Below, one piece after another: positions 44,957 to 55,990 of a DNA stretch of 64,000 bases (position 1 is the stretch's first letter; every line of letters begins with the position of its first letter). The stretch lies in NCBI GenBank assembly GCA_951394405.1, contig OX596337.1, positions 3,410,001 through 3,474,000 on the forward strand, given 5' to 3'. The notes under the pieces are model-generated. The model saw only the letters and a program-made list of their open reading frames with translations. It was not told the origin of the DNA and made no database searches. This DNA is from Coprinellus micaceus. Lineage: Eukaryota > Basidiomycota > Agaricomycetes > Agaricales > Psathyrellaceae. The position numbers were made by a program, and so were the translations under genes.

Positions 44957-47168
44957 TTAGAGGCCTTCAACTCGATAGAAGAATCTCTGCAGTCTTGAGG
45001 GTCTTTGACGTCGCCACGAGATACTTCGCTTCAGTTAGGGTTTATATAGATCCTGAAGATACAATGAGCTTTGGATCCATGCCAACAGACCTCTATTGTC
45101 ACGGACCTATTGAACAAGGTCGCCACAGTGTGTCGAGGCAGGGTACAAGGGTCGTCCAGGGCGATGCAGGACAATGAGGCGAGAGAGCCAGATCAAGTCA
45201 CCATGATTGCTGCGTGGTCACGGTCTCATGGACGGGTCGGCGCGAATCACAATGAGAGTGGGAACCCCTGTCTGATCGGAAATGGTCTGGGCGTCTCTTT
45301 CTCTTCTTCCACCACCATGTTCGAATGTCGGTTTCGGGGCGTCCATCCGAACTTGTTTCTAAAGGCAGGGTCTATTGGAGGCGCTAAAGGCGCTCGTACC
45401 GGTTGTCAACGGTGAACCGGACACATTGGCATTCCCATCCGCCTCGGATACGCGTTACTTTTGCGGTGGTCAAGAAGCTCGCGACGGCGACAAGAAAGAC
45501 CCTCCCGACTGATAAGTGGCGTCGAGAGGCTTCTGCCAGTGGGTATCCAGGTAGGTATGCAACGCGAAACTACGTCGTTCTCTCACTCACTGCCTTCGAA
45601 TTTGTTGTCGCGCCCGATTCAGATGTGGGTACCGTCGAGGTGAGCAGGTGTTTATACTTACGGCTGGTCGCATGGATATCGTATTGATATTCTAAACCTC
45701 CGTTATAGGGTCCCATTTTCCACTGACAGAGCCTCGGGTGTGACCATTGGTCCCCGACTGCATGCGCAACTTCTGCCGTGGTTCCCTTTGTCATCGTCGT
45801 GCCCAGAACTGATCCCCTCGTTTCTGTCTTGACGCCTGCCTCGCCCTATTCAGCACAGGCAGCTGATGGGGATCTCCAAGCGCTCCCTCTTTTCCATTCA
45901 AAAGAAGGCTGGTGTCGGGGTCCCCGCTCGCGGTGTTCACACAGAGGCTGTACCTGTTAAACTTGCGAGGTGGCTTCTCCACTCTGCCCTATCGACTTCC
46001 TGCTCCTTCTGTATATTTGCCAAAACAGGATTCTCCCGCGATATCAAGAAGCAATAGTCTTTTTGATATGTGTATATCGTTCCATTGGCATGGATCATGG
46101 GAGAACGAGGCGAGCGCCAATCTCTTGATGAGGTTTCAAATGGCCAATTATCCGGGTCATCTATACCTTGCCCCAGTCTTCACTCGGTTCCTGCTGACAT
46201 TCAAACATGATCACAGATACAAAGTACATTGACGATCATGAACATCGCGCGCCCATCTACGAGTTCGGGTATAGCATCGTAGCAGTGCGTTGTACCCCGA
46301 GCTGCGCCTCACAGGTATCTCAGTCCGACCAGACATGCACAGTCATCCGAAGCTCGTCTCGAGTGGGTCTCCTTCCTTGACAGATAGATGACGGGCTCAC
46401 TTACCACGGCCGCCACCCCACACGTCCTTCCAAGCCCGAGTGGGGGTAAGTAACCCCCGACACGAATACTCTTTTTGGATCTGTATGGAAACTCCTCTGG
46501 AATTCCTTTGGGATGTCGTGCTTCGGAGGGCCCATGGCACCCCTATCGCACTTCTGTCCTTTAGACAGGCGCCACTTTGACTAGCTGCGAGAGGCGACGT
46601 CGCGATTGCACTTCCATATGCATATCCTGGGAACTCATATCTGTCCGAGCCCCAATCCGGGCTTCAGAGGTGACAAACGTCGAGCTCTCTCGTGTGGCCA
46701 ACTGTGACACGTTGGAACTTGAACACAATACCAGCGGTGATCTCGACAATCGGAGATGGGTGGGAGTACCATATGGATAGCACGATACCAAATGGACTGA
46801 AGACATCCCCGTAATTAATCTGGTGACTGGTCAATTCAAACGGCAATACTGCAACAATACACTAATAGCGATGAACAGGCGTCCACGGATCATGTCGAGT
46901 ATAAACAGGTCCCCAAGAAGCCCAAGTCGTCATCATCTTTCGCAGAGGAGCGAGGATCCAGGCTGAAGGTGCCTGATGCTGCGAAAGTACAAAGAAGTAC
47001 CCCTAGCGCGTGGATCCAAGCGGCGGAACCAAGGGGGGAAACTTAAGGTGAAACACATAGTGAACACTCTGAGAAGATGGAATACAACTGTGTGAGGAAG
47101 TATGTAGTATGTAGAAGTCAGAAGGCACAGGACCAATCAATCACAGTCTCTGCCAAGTCTTTACCCCT
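44957..47168. other. 2.2-kb intergenic stretch
   Basis: No gene is recognised. The only structure noted is a short hairpin at 46442-46458 (GGGGGT, 5-nt loop, ACCCCC). Confidence 0.45.
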
Positions 47169-48394
47169 TCATCGTCCCAAGCGGTCCCGCGATGACGGCC
47201 TTCGGCGCGAGCGGCCCTGCTCATCGACCAAGTATTGCGAGCGTTTTCTGTACCTATCATCACGATCCTCCATTGGCGGGGTACGGGAAGGCGAACGGCG
47301 TCGGTGGTGGTCGCGATCCCGGCGTTCAGCTTGCCTGGGCAGAACCCCCGGTGAACGACTCTGACTCCTCGAGCGCCTGTGGTACGCCCTATCCCTGGGT
47401 CCCCTGTCCTCTGGCATTCCCGACCTCTGGCGCCTCCCACTGCTTTCTTCCGAGGCTCTCGCCATGTCCGGATCTCCCAGCTTCTTGAGCATATCCTCCA
47501 CTGCCCTCATCGTCTCCGACTTGCCGCCGCTGCCGGCTCCCTGAGCGCCTTTCGCCTTGTTCTTCTTGCTGCTATCCGAGTTCTTCTCTTTCTTCTCCCG
47601 CTTACGTGCCTTGCGTGCAGCGCGCTCTTCGGGTGTTTCGTCCTTGTGTTTGGAAGATTTAGATTTCTTCTTTTCCTTCTTCTTGGCCTTTTCTTCCTTG
47701 CGCTGGGCGATGAGGTAGTCGCGCATAGGGTCTTCGGGGTCGATGTCTGCGTATTCATCCTCGGAGGAGTCGGAGACAGCGGCTTCATCTAAGGAGCGGA
47801 GATTGAAGCCAAGTCAAAGTAGGTACGTTAGCGCCGTCTCGTACAGCCGACACAAGGAAAGGGCATACCTTCAATCACTTCTGGCTTCGCGTTCATCGAC
47901 TCCTCGTCTGGTTCAACCCACTCGCCTTCGTCGTTCTTGTACCTGGGCTGGTGGTAGTGCCTGACGTGGTCAACCCTCAAGGTTCTTTCGAGGACCTTTG
48001 CGCCGTTGAGGTTATCAACAGCAAGGATAGTAGAACGTTGATCCTCATACATGGCAAATGCGAAGCCCCTGGGTGCGCCGGTTTCCTTGTCACGAGGCAT
48101 GTGGACGTCCATGATCTCGCCATACCTACGCACTGGTTCAATGTTGGGTAGAAGAATGAGCTATCCCAGAAACTCACTGAGAAAGGATGGCAATAACGTC
48201 GCCCTCCGTCAAGTCCTTCGGTAAACCGCCGACGAAGATTCGTGCAGAGTCCTTGTAGTCGTCATGCCACGACGCTGTGAGACCCAGCTCGAGCTCCTTC
48301 TGGTTTATTGCATTGATCTCCCTGACTACACTGAATGAAGCACCGGTAATGAGCAGACATTCTGGACGAGTCAGTCGAGGAGGACGTACTTCAT
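47169..48394 (-). CDS. IST3: U2 snRNP / RES complex RNA-binding protein Ist3 (RBMX2, Cwf29)
   Basis: Four exons: 48394-48390 (only ATGAA), 48330-48178, 48125-47869 and 47788-47169, giving 344 residues. Splicing the 5-nt first exon yields MNVVREINAINQKELELGLT, which matches the strongly conserved Ist3/RBMX2 start. One RRM (about residues 30-115) shows RNP2 IFVGGLP and RNP1 RGFAFAMY. The rest is an RS/RD-rich and Lys-rich tail (KEEKAKKKEKKKSKSSKHKD, then many RRRSPSR-like units). The protein joins Bud13 and Pml1 in the RES complex that retains and splices pre-mRNA. It is divergent from eIF3d. Confidence 0.92.
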
Positions 48395-48497
48395 GATGGC
48401 GCAGAGCAAAGCGGTATAAGCTTCCCACGGATTGACCACTGTAGATGCGCCTAAATTTTTGTAATCAGCTCTTGCGGATATCCTTCATCTGGACACA
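48395..48497. promoter_or_regulatory. 103-bp bidirectional promoter of IST3 and eIF3d
   Basis: The start codons at 48394 (minus) and 48498 (plus) are 103 bp apart. A GCGCCTAA motif lies at 48447-48454, almost at the midpoint, followed by an AT-rich run. Confidence 0.55.
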
Positions 48498-50444
48498 ATG
48501 CCCTCATTCACACTACCCCCAATCTACGACAACCCCGATGGCGGCTGGGGCCCCTCGACGTCGACAAACTTCCCTGAGGAATTCAAGTTCAAGGACATCC
48601 CTTACGCCCCCTTTGCGAAATCAGACAAGCTAGGGAGGGTCGCGGATTGGAACGATCTTTCGACCGATAACCGTCAGAGCGCTGCTCAGGCCCAGAACGC
48701 TAGGCAGGGTCCCCAGGGACGCAGGAGAGACGGGAACCAGGCCTTTGGAAGCGGAACCGCGAGCGCTTTCGCATACTTTCATGTTGAAGACGAGAGCTCC
48801 TTCTCGCTTGTGGATAACAAGGCTACCGTACCCCGTCGCGGTACTGGATTCAACCGTGGTCGTGGAGGTGCTAGGGGAGGTGCTGCTTGGGGTGCCAGAG
48901 GAGGTGCCGCGGGTACGGGGCGTGGTGGAAGGGGGGGTCCTGGTGGAGGTCGCGGTATGGGGCAGAGGACTGTGCAGAGTGGACGACGAGGCTGGAGAGA
49001 TTGGGAAAAGGTCCGCGTCCATGAACAAATATTGCAAAGGTTGAAATCTAACCCGACTATTAGAACAACCGATCGCGCGAGGCGTCAGTTGTTATCTCGC
49101 CTTCATGGCAAATTCTGGAGGAGATCGAGTTCCACAGATTGTCCAAGCTTCGCTTGGAAGTCGACGAGCCTGAGGAGCTGTACGGTCATTATAACTGGTT
49201 TTCGTGAATTCGGCTGATTGGTGCACTTAGTGAGACCTATGGCCGCATCTTTGCCTACGACAAGACCTACGATCGCGTTACCACCAAGTCTGAGAAACCC
49301 TTGCAGGCGGTCGACCGCATCAAGTACAACCCCACCACCTCCGAGGACCCTGTCATTCAGCAACTCGCCAACAAAAACGTCGCCCGGGTGTACACCACCG
49401 ACAACATTTTATCCGTCCTGATGTGTGCTCCCCGATCCGTTTACCCCTGGGACATTGTCATCGTCCGGGAGGGTAACAACCTATTCCTCGACAAGCGCGA
49501 TGGCGGTCCCTTCGACACCGTCACCGTCAACGAAAACTCAGCCGATCCCCCTCAAGATCCTACTCCTCCCAACCCCAATAACCCCACTGAAAAGGCTGCT
49601 GTCCCCGAGACCGCCCCCATCAACACCGCGACCGCACTTTCCCTTGAGGCGACTTACATCAACCAGAACTTCGGCTTCCAGACCGTCACTGAGAACCCTC
49701 CCCCTGCCCCCGTCGACTTCTCTCACCCCAACCCCTTCTATGCCCCCGATGAGACCGAACCTCTCGCTTCGTGCGGATACAGGTACAGGCTCTTCGACCT
49801 CGGTATAACTGAAGACGAGGACCTCAAGCTTTGTGTCCGCACTGAGGTCGATGCTTTCGTCCCTGGTGCCGGCAACCCTCGAGAAGGCCAGGGTCTGGTC
49901 ACCATCCGCGCTCTCAACGAGTTCGATCCCCGTGCTCAGGGTGCTGGTGGTGCTCCTGACTGGAGGACCAAACTCGACTCTCAGAGAGGTGCTGTCGTCG
50001 CGACCGAGATGAAGAATAACAGCTGCAAGCTCGCCAAGTGGACTGTGCAGAGTGTTCTCGCCGGAGCTGACTTGATGAAGATTGGTTACATTTCTCGTGC
50101 CAACCCTCGCGACAACACCCGCCACGTCGTCCTCAGCGCGACCTCCATCCGTCCCACCGACTTCGCCGCCCAGCTGAACGTCTCCCTCGCCAACGGATGG
50201 GGTATCGTCCGTACCGTGACCGACCTGTGCATGAAGATGCCTGAGGGCAAGTACGTCTTGGTCAAGGACCCCAACAAGGTAAGCAGTCGATCCTTGTCAA
50301 CTCATCCTGCTTGTTATGCAAATCAGCTAATCAATACATCTTGCTTTTCCACTCTAGCCCGTGATCCGCCTTTACGCCGTCCCTGCTGACACCTTCAACG
50401 AGGCAGAGGATGCTGAAGACGAGGCTGAAGAAGACGACGAGTAA
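48498..50444 (+). CDS. Translation initiation factor eIF3 subunit d
   Basis: Four exons: 48498-49010, 49064-49179, 49231-50278 and 50358-50444, giving 587 residues. The N-terminus is LPPIYDNPDGGWGPSTSTNF, typical of eIF3d, followed by an RGG-type Gly/Arg tract (about 110-165). The cap-binding core follows with EEIEFHRLSKLRLEVDEPEE, YGRIFAYDKTYDRVTTKSEK, SVYPWDIVIVREGNNLFLDK and CKLAKWTVQSVLAGADLMKI. The C-terminus is acidic (EDAEDEAEEDDE). eIF3d bridges eIF3 and mRNA and can bind caps directly. The subunit is absent from S. cerevisiae but kept in most fungi. The second intron uses the GTACGG donor at 49180, which restores the family spacing. Confidence 0.94.
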
Positions 50445-50556
50445 ACTCTAGCGGAGAGTTATGTGCAAAATTACTGCTGTAATGTGTCATTACGATATGG
50501 GCCATGCAAGGTTCCGAGTCAATTGTGAGCTGTTTCGAATGACGGTTGTTTCGTGT

Positions 50557-52066
50557 TTATGTCTGCGACAGTAGAAGCGTCTCCACGGCTGCTTCGATGT
50601 TTGGACTATATTGAGGTGGAGGAACGGAAAGATGACAAAGTGGTAAGCATCGTCGTCAAGGGTAATTCGAGCAGATATGAAGAGGCAGGGAAAAGAAGGC
50701 GCAGGGTTCCGAAGCCTTGCGCAACGTCTCTGGTTCTGACTAGAAAGTATATCGAGCATGAGACTACGCACCTCCTCTGCAACGCACCAACGAGAACTTC
50801 TCTACCCAGATCCGGGAAGATGGCAGTCAATTGGGAGATCTCGTCCTCTGATGGAGCTCTCACGCCAGCATTGGCGCGCTCCGCTCTCCCTGTCAATTCG
50901 TCAACCCATTCGCGCATAACAGAAGGATTGGCACTAGCCGGGGCGGCTCCTATCCCTGCGCCCGCATTACCACCGCTAGCGACGGCATTAGCAAGGTCAG
51001 GCAATGGCGAATCAGGGCCCTGGAAGAACCGCCCCGTCCGAGGCGTCCTACGCGCAGTCGTGACAACCTCCTCGTTCTCTTGAACAGCTGTAGATCGGGC
51101 GTTTGCACCCGTCCCAGTGCTGGTTGTACCCTCTTCTGGCAAAGCGCGGTTTGTGCGCCGCGGCGGCCTGAGCGAGCCGATGAGAGGGAGGATGAAGCGT
51201 TGTGAAAACCTGACAATCCCCGAAGAGATGCGGTAAGACTTGAGCCCTGCGAGATCGGACCGATAGATTTGGCCTGTTAGGGTGCCGATGAGTGCGACGG
51301 CGAGTGACCCTGGAAGGCGACTGAGTGAGAGCTGCAGCCCGAGAAGGTAGTTGAGGCTGTTGCTGCTTAGTGTGAGCCCGAAGACCTTGAAAGTGTAAAT
51401 TGCTGGGACGATGCGGGAGTATTGGTAGAGGATGCTGAAGACGAGGAGGGAAGGTCCGAGAGAGATGTGGTTGAGCCCGACGCGGTGGAATAAGAGCAGT
51501 GAAATGAACTCCAATAGAGTTCCAACGAGGAGGGTGACCACACTAAAGGACTACGATATACATTTGACATTCGTTCAGCGCTAATGTAGAGGGCGAGAGA
51601 GCGTCCAACGCACCGCGTATTTGATACTCCCGAATTGCCTTTCGACGTGTATTCCAACGTTGTAGAAGACCAGGAGTGCAAGGAAGAGGTCACTCGAGTT
51701 GACAAACGCAAGATTGTGCGTTAATAGACGCCAGTACTGAACGCCCCATCGAGTTTCTCAGTTCGATGTACTTCGACCTGCTATCGTAGGCGGACGAAAC
51801 GCACCTGGTGGTGACGCGAGATATGCGGGACGAACTGGGTTTATCGTCAGAAAAAAATGAACCGCAACGCGCACGGCAGGGCACGCGGTCACTCCAGAAG
51901 TACCTGTAGGTGGAAGTAGTGCTTCACGTCGAACATTGCGACGCAGATTGAGGCCAGGGCGCTGCCCACCATCAACCCTGCGATAATGGCCGTTTGGTCA
52001 GTCTTCTTCCCTCAGCACACATAAATCGACCCGACCTTTGGTCACCGATGCATTCTCAAAGGACAT
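50557..52066 (-). CDS. DSC2: DSC E3 ligase subunit 2 / UBAC2-like rhomboid pseudoprotease
   Basis: Six exons: 52066-52036, 51977-51904, 51834-51805, 51736-51614, 51550-50772 and 50605-50557, giving 361 residues. The N-terminal two thirds is a rhomboid-like membrane domain: FVPHISRHHQYWRLLTHNLA, FVNSSDLFLALLVFYNVGIH, VERQFGSIKYASFSVVTLLV and LEFISLLLFHRVGLNHISLG. It lacks the GxSG catalytic Ser motif, as expected for pseudoproteases. A basic and Ala/Gly-rich linker leads to a C-terminal UBA domain (DEISQLTAIFPDLGREVLVG, ending IEAAVETLLLSQT). The family acts in Golgi or ER ubiquitin ligase complexes, in fungi the Dsc complex that also activates SREBP. It is convergent with eIF3d (112 bp). Confidence 0.85.
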
Positions 52067-54571
52067 CCCGGTCCCTTAGGGGGGACAAGAGTTTGTGTTG
52101 GTGGAGGAAGGAAGAGGCGCGCACGGGCCTGGATGCGCATGCAATGCGTGATGGCGACTACGTCACATGATCTCCAACATGGCCACAGCGGGCGCTTAAC
52201 TATCCTGGACGGCGATCACCCATAGCTTATGCGTCCAACGGTGTTTCGACTCCTAAGCATCCACCAGGGCGTAATTGAGGGAGTAAAGTGCTTTGCGACG
52301 CTGCTGTTCTCTAGGAGCATGCCTGGTCAACCAATACCAAGGAAACGGAAACCGGATAAGACCAGACAATGACACTATCTTTGGACGAAGGCTCTCGCCC
52401 TCCCGCGTTTCGCCCTTCGCCAGGGGGCCTGTCTACTTTCCCATCTGTTTGACATGGCTCTTAAGCTCAGGGCCTCGTTTGCCTCGGTGGCTTTGGTTCG
52501 CCCTGCCCCTCAGAGACATTGACACCGGCGCCTTTGCACTGAAACTGAGAGGTAATTAACGCGATGATAAGATAAGCGCTCCCCTTACCAAACGACTGCC
52601 ACTGTCGCAGATATTCTGGACTTCACCGCAACCACTTTCTCCGAGTACAGCGAAGGGGCCTGAATTCGGAGAAAACGACTCCCCTCAAGGGGGATACTGT
52701 CTCCTTCTCCGCTCAGAGTCAACTTGGCTCCACCTGGGTTCCACAGGTGGCCATTGGCTGACGGATGCATGCGATCCAGATGCTCTGCTTCTCCAGCGCC
52801 CAGTGGTGCTCGGGTATGCGGTGATTATGAGGCTAGCACAGCCCTTCCTAACTCCCCACCCACCGTGCACCAGCAGGTCTATTCATAACAGGCCATAAAG
52901 GCCCCCAAAGTCTTCGGCTTCCAATTCCTCGAAGTATCTGGAACTTTACGCTTATAGCCCAGCCGCCGGAGGTTCCAAGCGTTTCACCATTGCACCCACC
53001 TCCGCGTCGAAGGCTGACATACATCTCTCGAGTATGAAGCTAGAATGAATGTCATCACACCATTTGCAGTGTTGGTGAAACGCTTTGCAATTTCTCTTTG
53101 CCCGCCCAGCGGAAGAGACCCTTTTTGTTATCATCCCGAACTCTGGTTTCACGGTCTCTGTGGCTTCTCCCCATCCCTCCCATCCCCATTCCCATGAGTG
53201 ACATGTCGGGCTCGGCGAAGTAATTGGTTAACGCAAAGGCGCGTAAGCTCTGCTTCTCCAAACGCGGTCCCAACTCACTTTCAGGCGTACGTACATTCCA
53301 GTCTGTCGAACGTACTGCGGAGAAGGGCTTTGAATCCGATGCCCTAGACGTTACGTTATGAGTTTTTGGGGGGACGATGGAAATGTGGAGAACAAACCTA
53401 AAGGCAAAGGAGATGTCGGCGTTCCGCGCCATGATTTGCAGACTTTGCAAGTGAGTGACAGGGCGCCCGGCAGACCGATAAGCGCGAGCATGGGGCATAA
53501 CAGTGCCTATGTAGACGGGAGTATAAACAATGTGACCCCAGATCCCTTGTAGGATCCTCAAACCCACCTAGAAGCCTACAGGGCGCTGATTTGCGTAGTC
53601 CATTCGACCATTCGAGTCCGACGAAGCCGCGCGGCGCGGGCAGTCTTGGTCGATTTCCTGTGAGTCACATGCTGTTACTCGGGAGTCTTTGCATGTCCAG
53701 CGCACTGCGCAGCTTCTGGGATCCCGATGTCCTGTGGCCTACCCGAGTGTACGTGACTGCCACACCCTTTCGACACGTACCTGTCGAGCCGACTGAACCC
53801 TTACTTGACAGTGGGCGGGGATGAAAAGTTTCATCCCTGTACGAGGCTGGAATGTCAGACGACGGCTGCAATCTCATGCATGCTGTGGAATCTGGATGTT
53901 CGCTTGAACGAAACAATTAACCTCGAGGATGTACGCAGACGGCAAGAGATGTCCCGTGCATGACTCATGAGGTGACACACATCTGTGAAGGGGGGTAAAT
54001 CCCAATAATTGAGGGCCTTCGGTAGTGGTAGTTACACGGCCATTTGACAAGGTTCATCGCCTCGTGTGTGCGTGCAAGTTGCAACGGTGCGAGACATCAA
54101 CAAACACTGGTGCCACTGCCACAACACCAAACAACAACACGGTTTAGCGCCCGGATGTTCGACTTCAACTGCCACGAGCAGCCACTGCATCCACAAGGCA
54201 AGTACCGCGGATGTTATCCATCCCTTCCTCCTAACGCCTACCTCTCGACCCCCGACCACAGAACTGACCCCTACCCGATAACCAGAGTTGGTTCAAGGTG
54301 GGGATGCCCATCTCATGACTACCGTACGGATCATCCTGATTTCCTGGATCGCACAGCATTAGACGGCATTGCATTCTCCGTATAGATCAGCTGTTCGAGA
54401 TCTTCCTCGCAAAAGTCGAATTGGAACCGACAGATACATAGGGGTTGGGGAGACGACTTGCACGTGCCATCGTCATCACCGGCACGTGGGTGCAATTTAT
54501 CTACGCGCGTTCGCGTATCAGCGCGGTGCTCTCTGGTGCTATCCTGGTCGAGGGGGTTTCACGGGTTTGTC
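52067..54571. other. 2.5-kb intergenic stretch
   Basis: No gene is recognised on either strand. A double GATAAG (GATAAGATAAG) lies at 52566-52576, about 500 bp before the DSC2 start. Confidence 0.45.
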
Positions 54572-55990
54572 ATGGCGACAATAGCGCCTAATTATGACGA
54601 GGCAGCGGCAATGGCCGTCGAATCTATCTCAAGTAGGTACTTGCTATCCTAGGGACCAGTTTATCCGTTCAAGGGTCGATCGCGTCCGAATGCGCACCCT
54701 ACCCTACTTTCTAGGCCCGGGTTATCGTTCTCTGGTCACTTTCTGACCACTTCAATTTATCACAGGTCTTGACAACCTGCCCAATGAAGTGCAGCATATT
54801 TTAAATGAGATCAACCACCTGGAGAGGAAGTGCCAAGGTTCGTCGGCAAACTGCCCCTGTTACATACACATTGTCCTCTGACACAGATTTTTCAGACCTC
54901 CAGGCTGAGATCTCCAGGGACCAACGACGGTACATCCGGGACGTCGTCCGTCCGAGCTCAGTTTCACTCCCCTTTTCTCCAGGGGCCGAGCTTATTGGGG
55001 CGCTCAACGGCACGAGCGGCGCCACGTCCCCTAAAACACACTTGCCACCCCGCATTGCAACAGCCTACGCGGAGGTTGATGCGCTTTCGGCTGAGAAGAT
55101 ACAGCTTGCCGAGCGCTTGATTCAACTTCTGACGCGCACACAGTCGCGCCTCGACGGGGATGTAATTCAAGTCCGTACGCTCCAGGGGGAGTCTATGGAT
55201 GAGATACGGCGCTCTGCGCTCCCACTGAACAGTCGCCTTGAGCCTTCAATTTCTGGAAACCTCAGTGCTGCTGCCCAAGTGGGTGACAGCTTACGCAAAG
55301 TTCTGGATGGGGTGACACCCTCGGACCCGATCACTCCGTTTGCTTTGACACCACCAGCCACTAGCATTTCTGCGCCTCCCAATAAGAGTACGTATCCTTG
55401 TACAAGGCCTTCGTTTAGTGGAATCCACCGTCTAACTTGATCATCAGAACGTCGTCTGACGACTCAAACATCTGTCAAAGTGACGGCACCTCCGCAGATT
55501 GGTGCCTCCAGTACTGCCTATGCGAGATCTCGCCCGTCTCGTAAAACTCAAACCAAAGCATCGCTCGAGGAGCCAGATGATGAGGATATGGACGCCGAAG
55601 GAGAAGACGAGTACGATGGGGAAGAAGGAGAAGAAGACCCCACGCCATACTGCTTCTGTCAGAGGCGGAGCTTCGGAGTTGTACGTCGCTCTCCTCTCCT
55701 CCCCCTTGTCTATTGTCTAGTCTTCTCACCAGGCCGTCGGTTAGATGATTGGATGCGATTATGCTGACTGCACCTACCAATGGGTAAGTACTTGCCTTCG
55801 CCGGGGTGTTCCATGTTTTCGTCCTTTGTTACGTATCGCGCGTCCATCTTTTCTAACGTGGCCCACTCTCCACTCTCAGTTCCACATTACATGCGTTGGT
55901 GTGAAGGAACCTCTTCCAGAAAAATGGTACTGTTCCGATTGTATCAAGCACAAAGGGGGGCCAGAGAAGAGGAAAGGACGCAAAAAATGA
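54572..55990 (+). CDS. ING-family PHD finger protein (Yng/Pho23-like)
   Basis: Six exons: 54572-54632, 54766-54837, 54887-55387, 55448-55680, 55745-55783 and 55880-55990, giving 338 residues. The N-terminal ING helix hairpin includes SLDNLPNEVQHILNEINHLE and DLQAEISRDQRRYI. The middle is Ser/Pro/Thr-rich with a basic NLS (NKKRRLTT) and an acidic run (EEPDDEDMDAEGEDEYDGEE). The C-terminal PHD finger is YCFCQRRSFGV, MIGCDYADCTYQW and FHITCVGV...WYCSDCIKHK, which keeps the Cys4-His-Cys3 ligands and the aromatic residues used to read H3K4me3. A basic KRKGRKK end follows. ING proteins guide histone acetyltransferase or Rpd3-type deacetylase complexes. Which complex is uncertain. Confidence 0.92.

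Noticed and set aside
49198..49230. 33-nt intron in eIF3d
   Set aside because: Too short. The GTACGG donor at 49180 gives a normal 51-nt intron and the expected family spacing (EEL followed by ETYGRIF).
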